This document shows positions 1 to 6,989 of a DNA stretch of 64,000 nt, piece by piece. The DNA is from Paenibacillus_L residui (lineage in GTDB: Bacteria > Bacillota > Bacilli > Paenibacillales > NBRC-103111). Every line of letters starts with the position of its first letter. Position 1 is the stretch's first letter. The notes under the pieces are model-generated. The model searched no databases, was not told where the DNA came from, and was given only the letters and a program-made list of their open reading frames with translations. The stretch lies in contig NZ_JBHTIU010000034.1 in assembly GCF_042677205.1 (NCBI RefSeq), positions 1 through 64,000 on the forward strand. The letters are read 5' to 3'. Made by a program: the position numbers and the translations under genes.

Positions 1-24
1 CACCCGCATAGCGGGTGGTTTTTT
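1..24 (+). terminator. Intrinsic terminator of a gene to the left
   Basis: A perfect 7-bp stem (CACCCGC, loop ATA, GCGGGTG) is followed by six T at 19-24. It reads as the terminator of a plus-strand gene that ends just outside the window. Confidence 0.85.
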
Positions 25-61
25 GTTTCGCGCGTTTCACGCACTCAACTGGCTAAAGCCT

Positions 62-258
62 AAATAAAAAGCTCCTAACGGAGCCCTTTCGAAAAATTTG
101 CAATAAGGCATTTAACCTTCCCTCACATCACACCCTCGACGATTAACGTCTAAGGCCCTTGAGAGGACCCACAGTGTGATCGAGTGCCTCCAGTGATACA
201 GGTTCAGGAGACATTACCTCAAATACCAAACGGATCTTTTTTTGTTGATTTTTTCTTA
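62..258 (-). ncRNA. Candidate structured RNA, possibly 6S-like
   Basis: No convincing protein is seen here, but the minus strand has nested complementarity. Positions 221-227 pair with 107-113 (closing helix). Positions 127-133 pair with 174-180 around a small hairpin at 138-150, and 188-191 pairs with 207-210. The element is followed on the minus strand by a 5-bp stem with tetraloop (71-84) and a T-rich tail, a normal intrinsic terminator. The minus-strand sequence contains GTCTCCTGAACC, which resembles the conserved CCUGA-CC stretch I recall from 6S RNA, and the length (about 190 nt) would fit. The 5' end is a guess placed just below the palindrome at 264-278. Identity is inference; it could equally be another small RNA. 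Confidence 0.4.
64..84 (-). terminator. Intrinsic terminator, minus strand
   Basis: GCTCC and GGAGC flank a TAAC loop at 71-84. On the minus strand it is followed by TTTTTATTTA. A near-identical element recurs at 5949-5974. Confidence 0.65.
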
Positions 259-263
259 TTTTT

Positions 264-278
264 GATACATATTGTATC
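264..278. promoter_or_regulatory. Xre-type operator 1 (15-bp palindrome)
   Basis: GATACA-TAT-TGTATC: perfect 6-bp arms with a 3-bp centre. It is the exact reverse complement of the operator at 4532-4546. It overlaps the -35 box (272-277) of the promoter for the gene at 544, so a bound repressor would block that promoter. The pattern resembles operators described for the PBSX repressor Xre of Bacillus subtilis (from memory). Confidence 0.75.
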
Positions 279-300
279 AGTTTGGTTATTAATTTATACT
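272..300 (+). promoter_or_regulatory. Promoter of the glycoside hydrolase gene
   Basis: TTGTAT (272-277), a 17-bp spacer and TATACT (295-300) form a good sigma-A promoter whose -35 lies inside the palindrome at 264-278. Confidence 0.6.
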
Positions 301-522
301 AAAAAGAGTTGGACGTCAATTACAAAAATAGAAATTTTAACCTGTCCCTTTCTCTTTTGAAGTCATTTATTTTTCTATTTTTGAAAATAGTTTCATAGAG
401 TTTTCACAACGGCAATTGAAAGTCTAACTTGAAGTGAAGCGGTTATTAAATGGCCGGATAATTATGATTTCCCGCAGCTGTCCAAGCATTTATAAGTCTT
501 TAATCATATTTTGTAGTATCCC

Positions 523-536
523 CTCCTAGAAAGGAG
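523..536 (+). promoter_or_regulatory. Hairpin covering the Shine-Dalgarno of the gene at 544
   Basis: CTCCT (523-527) can pair with AGGAG (532-536) around an AGAA tetraloop, hiding the ribosome binding site in mRNA. It may tune translation. Confidence 0.35.
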
Positions 537-543
537 ATGACAT

Positions 544-1896
544 ATGAGCTCGCAAATTTTCAAAGGAACGATCGTCACTCTACTAATTCTTCTACTGCTG
601 TCCTATTCCGATGCACCCAAATCTCCTGATCGCAAAGGGTTCGATATCCCTTCGCTTCTCGGCTCCGGAAATTTCACCAACGGAGATACCAATGTTGTGG
701 AAGACCTGGAATTTCTGCAGAGCCTTAGACTGGGATGGGCCCGGGTCAACCTCTATCCTAACTGGTACTACAAGGACGGCGCCCCTACTCCCCAAACCAT
801 TGACAGTATTGTAGCGATGATGTTCGAACACAACATTACTCCGATGCTGCTGTTCGAATACTACGGAAACTATGAATCCAAAGGAATTCCCATCGGAGAT
901 TATGACAAATGGTATTCTATCGGCCGCCAATTCGCCGAACGCTTCAGACCGGGAGGTACCTGGGCCCAAATGTACCATGTCCGTGACTGGGGTATAACCG
1001 TTTACTCAGCCTTCAACGAACCGGATGTGGAAGCTTCGATCGATCGGCAAGCTTACCGGCAAGCGCTCGAAGGGTTAGCGGACGGAGTTCATTCGGTGGA
1101 CAGCTCTCTCAAGGTCATCCCGGGCGGATTCAGCTCGCAGAATGCCTTTAAGGACTGGACCTTAAAGGGGTATGGCCCGGTCATTGCCCCGCTGATTAAT
1201 TCCGGAAAACTGGACGGGCTCGATCTTCATACGTATTTTGACCTGCAATATACCCCGATCAGTGGAACCTATTCAAGCTCTGTTCAATACGCATTCGATC
1301 AAGTCAAGGCACGTTCAGGAATTACAAGAGACATTCCGTTCTACACGACCGAGTTCAACGTGAAAGACCGTAATCCTACAAATCCATCATCATCGCTGCC
1401 CCCCGAGCAGTTGGCCAACTATTTCCTGACGGCCATCTGGGATTCTCTCGGAGTTGTCAAAAATGACGGGCATTCTCCGGCAACGCGATTCGCCATGCCC
1501 TTCTCGCTTCTGCTTACCCCGGAAGAAGATCCCTGGTATGGATTGTTCTCGGGAAAAACCGATGCTTCCACCGGATTGACGGCGAGAGCCAACGTACTGA
1601 GAATGGTCTCCAAGCTGACTTCTGGAATGTATTTTGAATACCTGGATCCGAAAGTGACGGGCACCTACGTTCTCTCGGGCAGCTTCAAGAAAGTATGGGT
1701 ATGGCAAAATAGAAAGGGATGGACCAATCAGCCCGGAACGGAATTTACCATTTCCGGCATTCCAAGCTATGCCACCAAGATCTACATTTACAGATGGAGT
1801 GGTCTATGGAAGACGATCGGACTCAAACAAAGTGTCGCGTCCTATCGAATCACCGGACTCGTGCCGGAAGAAACCTACATGTTCGTCGCAGAGTAA
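544..1896 (+). CDS. Anchored clan GH-A glycoside hydrolase, PslG/GH39-like
   Basis: Likely cleaves a surface or exopolysaccharide outside the membrane. Residues 8-20 form a hydrophobic N-terminal segment that could be an uncleaved anchor or a signal peptide. Residues 33-375 look like a TIM barrel with the two clan GH-A glutamates: acid/base E159 in AFNEPD and nucleophile E270 in YTTEFN. A small beta domain follows (about 380-450). At 450 residues it is close to PslG-type and GH39 enzymes; GH5 is the alternative. The start has AAGGAG seven to eight bases upstream. The gene faces the sugar-nucleotide operon tail to tail, overlapping it by 22 bp, and shares its operator, so I infer it trims or releases the same polysaccharide. 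The leader hairpin at 523-536 may occlude the ribosome binding site. Confidence 0.75.
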   Translation: MSSQIFKGTIVTLLILLLLSYSDAPKSPDRKGFDIPSLLGSGNFTNGDTNVVEDLEFLQSLRLGWARVNLYPNWYYKDGAPTPQTIDSIVAMMFEHNITPMLLFEYYGNYESKGIPIGDYDKWYSIGRQFAERFRPGGTWAQMYHVRDWGITVYSAFNEPDVEASIDRQAYRQALEGLADGVHSVDSSLKVIPGGFSSQNAFKDWTLKGYGPVIAPLINSGKLDGLDLHTYFDLQYTPISGTYSSSVQYAFDQVKARSGITRDIPFYTTEFNVKDRNPTNPSSSLPPEQLANYFLTAIWDSLGVVKNDGHSPATRFAMPFSLLLTPEEDPWYGLFSGKTDASTGLTARANVLRMVSKLTSGMYFEYLDPKVTGTYVLSGSFKKVWVWQNRKGWTNQPGTEFTISGIPSYATKIYIYRWSGLWKTIGLKQSVASYRITGLVPEETYMFVAE

Positions 1897-2867
1897 TAGC
1901 CTCCCTCCTGCTCTTCCATTTGCTGCCTATAGGCCGCTATCGTTCTTTGTAATCCCTCCCATAAATCAATTTGAGGCTCCCAGCCAAGCAGCCGCTTGGC
2001 TTTCTGTATGACCGGCCTGCGAACCTTGGGATCGTCACAAGGCAATGGATGGAAGGTTATCCGGCTGTCGGATCCCGTAAGCTGTTTTACCAGCTCCGCC
2101 ACCCGCAGGATGGAATACTCCTTCGTGTTTCCTATGTTAATAATTTGACCGTTAGCTTCATCGCGTTCCATCATTAGCAGAAGACCGCGAATATTGTCAT
2201 CTACATAACAGAAGGAGCGGGTTTGCGAACCGTCGCCATAGACGGTAATCGGCTCCCCTCTCAGAGCCTGGGTAACGAAATTGGAGATGACCCGGCCGTC
2301 ATCATTGCGCAATCCTGCGGAATATGTATTAAAGATGCGCGCTACTTTAACCCGGACCCCGTAGCGATGGGCGTACTCATAACAATAAACTTCGCCCAGC
2401 CTTTTGCTCTCGTCATAACAAGCTCGCGGCCCCCATGTATTGACATTTCCCCGATATTCCTCCTCCTGGGGATGGATCTCGGGATCTCCATAGGCTTCAC
2501 TGGTACTGGTATAAAGCAGCTTCGCCCCGTTCCTCCGGGCCAGCTCCAGCATGTGGTAAGTTCCCAGCGTATTCACCGCAATCGTTTCGAGAGGTTGTGC
2601 CTGATAAAATTTAGGCGAAGCCGGGGATGCGAGATGAAAGATGGCCTTGACCTTATCCATATAAGGGAGGGCCAGCACCTCCCGTTCACAAACATCGCGC
2701 TCAACGAATGTAAACCGCGGATTCTTCAAGTACGGCTCTAAGTTGCTCTTCCTGCCGGAGGACAGATTATCGAGCCCGATGACCTCCTGGCCTTGTTCCA
2801 ACAGCTTCGCGGTCAGATGCGAGCCAAGGAAACCTGCAGCTCCCGTAACCAAAATTTTATTCTCCAT
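1875..2867 (-). CDS. UDP-glucuronate decarboxylase (UDP-xylose synthase)
   Basis: Extended short-chain dehydrogenase that converts UDP-glucuronate to UDP-xylose in the cytoplasm via a 4-keto intermediate. The NAD-binding motif TGAAGFLGSH is at residues 8-17, the catalytic pair is Y151 and K155 in YDESK, and TSTSE (120-124) supplies the Thr and Glu expected in UXS enzymes. The whole protein (330 aa) matches UXS length. It is the last gene of galU - sugar transferase - UXS, with 22 bp to the preceding gene. The UDP-glucose 6-dehydrogenase that would link GalU to this enzyme is not in the window and must be elsewhere. The assignment among nucleotide-sugar epimerases rests on overall resemblance to UXS. 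Confidence 0.85.
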   Translation of the reverse strand: MENKILVTGAAGFLGSHLTAKLLEQGQEVIGLDNLSSGRKSNLEPYLKNPRFTFVERDVCEREVLALPYMDKVKAIFHLASPASPKFYQAQPLETIAVNTLGTYHMLELARRNGAKLLYTSTSEAYGDPEIHPQEEEYRGNVNTWGPRACYDESKRLGEVYCYEYAHRYGVRVKVARIFNTYSAGLRNDDGRVISNFVTQALRGEPITVYGDGSQTRSFCYVDDNIRGLLLMMERDEANGQIINIGNTKEYSILRVAELVKQLTGSDSRITFHPLPCDDPKVRRPVIQKAKRLLGWEPQIDLWEGLQRTIAAYRQQMEEQEGGYYSATNM

Positions 2868-2889
2868 AAACTTCCACCCTTTTCAGTTG

Positions 2890-3528
2890 TTAATAAGTAT
2901 TGCTTTTCAGCATTACCAAGGCGGTTCTTAACAGAATGTATACATCCATCCGCCAAGAAATATTTTGGATATATGTAAAATCGTGGTGTAGATTATGATG
3001 AATCGGGGCTTTGCGATCAGCGCTGGTTTGCCAAAGTCCGGTTATTCCCGGTTTGACCAGGAATCTCTGCCTCTCCTTCTCCCCGTAAGCATCCTGTACA
3101 ATTGAAAGCTGCTCCGGCCTGGGACCCACGAAGCTCATCTCGCCGCGCAAAATATTGAGAAGCTGGGGAAGCTCATCCAGACTGGTTTTGCGAATCCATT
3201 TGCCAACCTTCGTAATTCTCGGATCATCCGTCGATTCCGGAGATCTCCCTTCTTTGGGAACATGCGTATACATCGTTCTGAGCTTGTAGATCGTGAAAAC
3301 TTTGCCGTCCTTCCCCACCCTCTTCTGTCTAAACAGAGCCGGACCCTCCGATTCCAGCTTAATCAGAAGGCAGAGAAGGAGGAGGAGCGGAGCGACAACC
3401 GGCAGCAATAACAATCCGGCAGTCCAGTCTAGAGCCGGTTTAATTATGGAGCAGTAAAAACCGTACGGCCTCGAAAGCTCTACTGACGACTGTGCTTCTG
3501 TACTCGATTTGGTTATAATCCCTTCCAT
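2890..3528 (-). CDS. Polyprenyl-phosphate sugar-1-phosphate transferase
   Basis: Initiating transferase that moves a sugar-1-phosphate from a UDP-sugar to undecaprenyl phosphate, the first membrane step of exopolysaccharide or capsule assembly. One long hydrophobic segment (about residues 30-57) precedes the conserved cytoplasmic domain with KLRTM, the DELPQLLNILRGEMS stretch, VGPRPE and PGITGLWQ. At 212 aa it is the short form without the N-terminal four-helix part of WcaJ. Its start follows the galU stop by nine bases, with only a weak AGGT signal, suggesting translational coupling. The sugar is not predictable; galactose, glucose and N-acetylhexosamine are all possible. Confidence 0.9.
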   Translation of the reverse strand: MEGIITKSSTEAQSSVELSRPYGFYCSIIKPALDWTAGLLLLPVVAPLLLLLCLLIKLESEGPALFRQKRVGKDGKVFTIYKLRTMYTHVPKEGRSPESTDDPRITKVGKWIRKTSLDELPQLLNILRGEMSFVGPRPEQLSIVQDAYGEKERQRFLVKPGITGLWQTSADRKAPIHHNLHHDFTYIQNISWRMDVYILLRTALVMLKSNTY

Positions 3529-3537
3529 GGACCTAGA

Positions 3538-4440
3538 TCACCCGGTTACTCCAATTTTGTTGGCGGTTCTTTCCAATTCTCCGGAGAGCGTAAGCAAATA
3601 ATCACGCCATTCCGAATACAGATCCTCCCTCTTTAGCGCGAATTCGACATTGGCCTGCAGAAAGCCCAGCTTGGTGCCCACATCATACAATCTTCCTTCA
3701 TACAAATAGCCGAACAGCGGTTCATAGCGGGTCAATTGCTGCAGCGCATCCGTTAATTGAATTTCGCCGCCTCTGCCCGGCGCCAATCCCCTGATCAAAT
3801 CGAATATGCGTGGAGTGAGGATATATCTTCCCACAATCGCATGATTGGACGGCGCCTTCGCTTGAGGCTTCTCAACCAGTTGATCGATGCTCGACAACCT
3901 GCCCGTAAGATAGGTTCCCGATGCCACCCCGTATTTGTGCACTTCACTCCAGGGTACCGGCTGAAGGGCAATGACGGAGGATTCTTTCGCATCGTATACA
4001 TCCATCAGCTGCCTTAAGCAGGGGACATCGCTGTCGATAATCATATCCCCAAGCAGGACGGCAAAAGGCTCGTTGCCAATAAATTTCCGTGCTGACCAAA
4101 CGGCATGACCGAGTCCAAGCGGCTCCTTCTGCCGGACATAGTGAATGTCTATCAGATTGGATACGTCCTTTACGATCTGCAGCAGCTCCTCCTTCTTGTT
4201 TTCTTCCAGAGCGGATTCCAATTCATGATTGTAGTCAAAGTGATTTTCAATGGAGTTCTTGTTACGACCTGTAACGATAATCAGATCATAGATTCCCGAC
4301 CGGACCGCCTCTTCGACAATGTACTGAATGGTTGGAACATCCACGATGGGCAGCATCTCTTTCGGGATGGCCTTGGTCGCCGGCAAAAAGCGGGTGCCTA
4401 GACCCGCCGCTGGGATGATCGCTTTTTTTACTTTGCTCAT
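3538..4440 (-). CDS. galU: UTP-glucose-1-phosphate uridylyltransferase
   Basis: Makes UDP-glucose from UTP and glucose-1-phosphate. The nucleotide-binding signature GLGTRFLPATKAIPKEM lies at residues 13-29, followed by the LLGDMIID and VEKP motifs of the GalU family; 300 aa is the standard length. A strong AAGGAGGAG precedes the ATG. It is the first gene of the minus-strand operon and diverges from the xre-type gene at 4631. The two palindromes at 4532-4546 and 4565-4579 sit in the shared intergenic region. A TATAAT on the minus strand at 4504-4509 could be its -10, but no good -35 is seen. Confidence 0.93.
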   Translation of the reverse strand: MSKVKKAIIPAAGLGTRFLPATKAIPKEMLPIVDVPTIQYIVEEAVRSGIYDLIIVTGRNKNSIENHFDYNHELESALEENKKEELLQIVKDVSNLIDIHYVRQKEPLGLGHAVWSARKFIGNEPFAVLLGDMIIDSDVPCLRQLMDVYDAKESSVIALQPVPWSEVHKYGVASGTYLTGRLSSIDQLVEKPQAKAPSNHAIVGRYILTPRIFDLIRGLAPGRGGEIQLTDALQQLTRYEPLFGYLYEGRLYDVGTKLGFLQANVEFALKREDLYSEWRDYLLTLSGELERTANKIGVTG

Positions 4441-4510
4441 TTCACTACTCCTCCTTGAATCTCAACTGAAATCGGCCAGCCCAAAATGAAATGCCAGCTC
4501 TAAATTATAG

Positions 4511-4539
4511 TTGTCAACTTACTATTTATTAGATACAAT
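4511..4539 (+). promoter_or_regulatory. Promoter of the xre-type gene
   Basis: TTGTCA (4511-4516), 17 bp, TACAAT (4534-4539). The -10 lies inside the palindrome at 4532-4546, the layout expected for autorepression. Confidence 0.65.
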
Positions 4540-4546
4540 ATGTATC
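4532..4546. promoter_or_regulatory. Xre-type operator 2
   Basis: GATACA-ATA-TGTATC, perfect arms. It covers the -10 of the xre-type promoter and lies upstream of galU. Confidence 0.78.
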
Positions 4547-4564
4547 ATCATAAACCTAATTTAG

Positions 4565-4579
4565 TATACAATATGTAAC
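4565..4579. promoter_or_regulatory. Xre-type operator 3 (degenerate)
   Basis: TATACA-ATA-TGTAAC matches the palindrome with one change per arm. Its start is 33 bp from operator 2, about three helical turns, which would allow cooperative binding. Confidence 0.6.
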
Positions 4580-4630
4580 GTGTCAATAGCCGCTTTTGTC
4601 ACCTTTAGCATAGAGAAAGGAGTTTGGTTC

Positions 4631-4891
4631 ATGAAGTACGGCCGCCGAATTGCGAAATTACGGGAAAACAAAGGGTTTACTCAAGAACAGATGGCACAAT
4701 TTCTGAATATATCGCGAGCTTCCCTTTCTCATTACGAGAAGAACCGCAGGAGACCCGATGTGGAGACGTTAAAAAAAATGGCCGATCTCTTTCAGGTTTC
4801 GACTGATTATTTGATCGGACGGAAGGTCAACCTCAACTGCACGGGTTGGGAAGTCCTCCCCGATCTGCCCGAGGAAGAGGAAGGAGACTGA
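4631..4891 (+). CDS. Small Xre-family transcriptional repressor
   Basis: An 86-residue DNA-binding protein. Residues 5-60 form one HTH_3 domain with the recognition region FTQEQMAQFLNISRASLSHYE (split across residues 16-36), ending in the family hallmark DLFQVSTDYLIGR. A short acidic tail follows (EEEE). The ATG at 4631 has AGAAAGGAG eight bases upstream, so the longer GTG-start reading from 4580 is unlikely. It diverges from galU and its own promoter overlaps a palindromic operator also found upstream of the glycoside hydrolase at 544. I infer it represses itself, the galU operon and that hydrolase. It resembles phage-type Xre repressors, but no prophage genes are nearby. Confidence 0.85.
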   Translation: MKYGRRIAKLRENKGFTQEQMAQFLNISRASLSHYEKNRRRPDVETLKKMADLFQVSTDYLIGRKVNLNCTGWEVLPDLPEEEEGD

Positions 4892-5035
4892 CGCTTTTCC
4901 TGTGGAAGCGCTTTATAGCGATGTCATCTGCATTTAAAATAAAATATTGAATGTATCATGCAACATTCTGGGCCTTCTTCCCGTCTACATAGATGCAAAG
5001 GAAATTCCCACCATTGACAATCAGGAGGATACATA

Positions 5036-5887
5036 ATGAACAAGATGCTAAAATCTGTCGCTGTCGTTGCTTTGTCTGTAGGATTGATCGGGTCTACCGC
5101 AGTTGCTGCCTCAACCGCGGACTGGACGGAGGTCAAGGCGATATTTAACCATAAGATGAAAGTAGCCATTGACGGACAAGCCCCCGAATCCCCCATGACG
5201 CCCCTAATGGTGGACGGAGTGGCTTATTTACCGGTCCGTGATTTGGGAGAAGCGCTCGGCATGAATGTAATCTGGAACGAGCAGGAGTACAGAATCGATA
5301 TCCAGAATGGGCCGAAGGAGGCTGTCACCGATACGATGGAGGCCATAGTACTGGACGTGCAGGCAGCGGCCAACAGTGGAGATCGGATTGTCAACGTACT
5401 ATCCTTGGGGGCGAATTCTCCGTATCCGGTGATCCGGCTGATCGTCCCTGCAGACCTAAACATCACCGGACCCGAGTCCGAGGATTCTAAAGAAGCACCT
5501 GAATTAAAGCCTGGAATGAAAATAGAAGCGACTTATAGTCTGGCCATGACCCGCAGCCTCCCGCCGCAAACCCGCGCTGAAGCCGTCCGTATCATTCATG
5601 AGCTCGGACAAGTGGAAGGTACCGTACAGTCCGTCAAATCCACCGATCATGGATGGACTATCAAGGTGGACGAGAAAGAAGGCGATCCAACCAGCGGCGT
5701 CATTCTTCATATCGCTGAGGATACGGTAATCCGATCAGGAGCGATGGCGGAGCCCGCCAAAGCGGACGAAATCCGGGAGGGAGCGAAAATCAAAGCTTAT
5801 TACGGTCCGATCATGACCATGAGCTTGCCGCCCCAAAGCTCCGCACAAGCCATCATCCTGTTGGATGACACCGATTCGCCGGAGTAA
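5036..5887 (+). CDS. Secreted CuAO-stalk domain protein with duplicated C-terminal module
   Basis: A cleavable signal peptide is clear (residues 1-25, ending AVAAS). Residues about 35-92 match the copper amine oxidase N-terminal 'stalk' domain common in Paenibacillus surface proteins (VDGVAYLPVRDLGEALG). Two related modules follow, about 103-192 and 193-282, each ending in a similar block: SLPPQTRAEAVRIIHE and SLPPQSSAQAIILLD. No catalytic motif is seen. The function is unknown; a cell-surface structural or binding role is usual for such proteins. A terminator follows at 5949. Confidence 0.75.
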   Translation: MNKMLKSVAVVALSVGLIGSTAVAASTADWTEVKAIFNHKMKVAIDGQAPESPMTPLMVDGVAYLPVRDLGEALGMNVIWNEQEYRIDIQNGPKEAVTDTMEAIVLDVQAAANSGDRIVNVLSLGANSPYPVIRLIVPADLNITGPESEDSKEAPELKPGMKIEATYSLAMTRSLPPQTRAEAVRIIHELGQVEGTVQSVKSTDHGWTIKVDEKEGDPTSGVILHIAEDTVIRSGAMAEPAKADEIREGAKIKAYYGPIMTMSLPPQSSAQAIILLDDTDSPE

Positions 5888-5948
5888 TGCGTATAATTCC
5901 GGCCCGATAGGGTTTCACCGTTTACCTTAACCGATATGCAATAATAAT

Positions 5949-5974
5949 AAAAAAAGCTCCTAACGGAGCCTTTT
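5949..5974 (+). terminator. Terminator after the CuAO-stalk gene
   Basis: GCTCC-TAAC-GGAGC (5956-5969) with an A-run before and TTTT after it, so it may act in both directions. Nearly identical to the element at 64-90. Confidence 0.65.
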
Positions 5975-6017
5975 CGAAGACGAATAACCCGGTTTTAAAG
6001 GTAGCTTTTTATGCCAA

Positions 6018-6124
6018 TTAGAAAGTTGTTCCATTTTAATGCTTTAATGAACTTAAACTTTCTAATGTGGTTAATAAGAACCTCGGTAATCTCATTGAAT
6101 AATGAGGATTGGAGGTTCTTTTTT
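6018..6124 (+). terminator. Two-hairpin structured leader or RNA ending in a terminator
   Basis: TTAGAAAGTT pairs with AACTTTCTAA about 35 bases later. It is followed by a long terminator in which AAGAACCTC (6076-6084) pairs with GAGGTTCTT (6112-6120), with inner pairing of CTCATT with AATGAG, and then T6. It lies 120 bases upstream of the YdjM-like gene and could be an attenuator or the end of a small RNA. No riboswitch class is recognised. Confidence 0.6.
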
Positions 6125-6242
6125 CATGCCGCTCAAGCTCTCTCGAAAATATTGCCATATAAGCGGTCGCGGCGATTGTTAAATGCAGTTACAAAGTGTA
6201 TAATAAAAGATCAGAACATATGTTTCTAATTCGGGAGGAATT

Positions 6243-6887
6243 ATGAAAGGCTCTACTCATCTTGCTATCGGCGCGGCCATTGGCGTGTTTGCCGGACTGT
6301 ACCATTCGATGGATTTTAAAGAAGGGGCTATGTGTGTGGCGGCGGCCGCCTTCTCCTCCTTAAGTGCCGACCTGGACGGCAACAGCATTCTGAGCGGCAA
6401 ATTGGATAAAATGTCCAAGCTGCTCCGAGAAAGCATTCTGGGCCTGGGGATTTTATCAGTAGGGGCTGTTCTTTACTTCTATTTTTACCGCCATCTCTTC
6501 TATATGGAGTGGACTATGGTGGCCACCGCCCTGTTTCTTCTCGGCCTGATTACGCGTCAAGGAGTTATCCGCAATTTTCTGCTGAGTCTTATCGGGATCG
6601 GTCTGATTTATTGGGGATGGCAGAATGAAATGATCTGGTTGGCCGGACTCGGCCTGTTCATTGCCTGGGCCCCTTGGTTAAAGCACAGAGGGATGACCCA
6701 TACCTTATGGGCTGTATTTCTATGGTGGGCAATCGGGTTGGGATTGGAGCGTCAAGTCGGTATTGAGGGGATCGCCGCTTTGTCCGCCATCAGCTATTTT
6801 TCCCACCTGCTGGCAGATACTTTTACACCGAGCGGGGTTAAGTGGCTGTACCCTTTATACAAGAAACCGATCCGCCTTCTCAGGTAA
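6243..6887 (+). CDS. YdjM-like membrane protein (DUF457)
   Basis: Integral membrane protein of 214 residues with about five or six hydrophobic segments. It has the conserved family elements: HLAIG near the N-terminus, SADLDG (about 41-46), HRGMTHT (about 148-154), and the C-terminal H-LAD-FTPSGVKWL-P block. The His and Asp residues suggest a metal-dependent hydrolase, the name often given to the family, but no substrate is established. GGGAGGAATT precedes the ATG. It stands alone between a structured leader and a downstream hairpin at 6896-6926. Confidence 0.8.
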   Translation: MKGSTHLAIGAAIGVFAGLYHSMDFKEGAMCVAAAAFSSLSADLDGNSILSGKLDKMSKLLRESILGLGILSVGAVLYFYFYRHLFYMEWTMVATALFLLGLITRQGVIRNFLLSLIGIGLIYWGWQNEMIWLAGLGLFIAWAPWLKHRGMTHTLWAVFLWWAIGLGLERQVGIEGIAALSAISYFSHLLADTFTPSGVKWLYPLYKKPIRLLR

Positions 6888-6895
6888 GAAAGAGA

Positions 6896-6926
6896 AAACC
6901 TGCCGTATGATTATCCCGGCAGGTTT
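6896..6926 (+). terminator. Hairpin after the YdjM-like gene
   Basis: AAACCTGCCG (6896-6905) pairs with CGGCAGGTTT (6917-6926) over an 11-base loop. The T-run is only three, so it is a moderate terminator. Confidence 0.55.
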
Positions 6927-6989
6927 GGCAGGCTGGGGCGGCATGGCGGCAGCCCCCCTCATCTCTATGAAACTTTTTGAGAGCCGCTT

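Larger units (their letters stand above)
29..543. other. Gene-free stretch upstream of the glycoside hydrolase
   Basis: Contains the candidate structured RNA, one Xre-type palindrome, a sigma-A-like promoter and a long (about 240 nt) 5' leader for the gene at 544. I see no protein gene longer than about 35 codons. Confidence 0.6.
5888..6242. other. Gene-free stretch between CuAO-stalk and YdjM-like genes
   Basis: Holds the two terminator-like elements described separately. A 72-codon reading frame at 6011-6229 runs through the hairpins, has no ribosome binding site and is not believed. Confidence 0.6.

Noticed and set aside
4896..4912. cre-like palindrome after the xre-type gene
   Set aside because: The AAGCGCTT core is present, but three consensus positions are wrong and it lies between a stop codon and the next gene without a promoter.
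6011..6229. 72-codon plus-strand frame before the YdjM-like gene
   Set aside because: It runs through two strong hairpins including a terminator, has no ribosome binding site and an unlikely composition.
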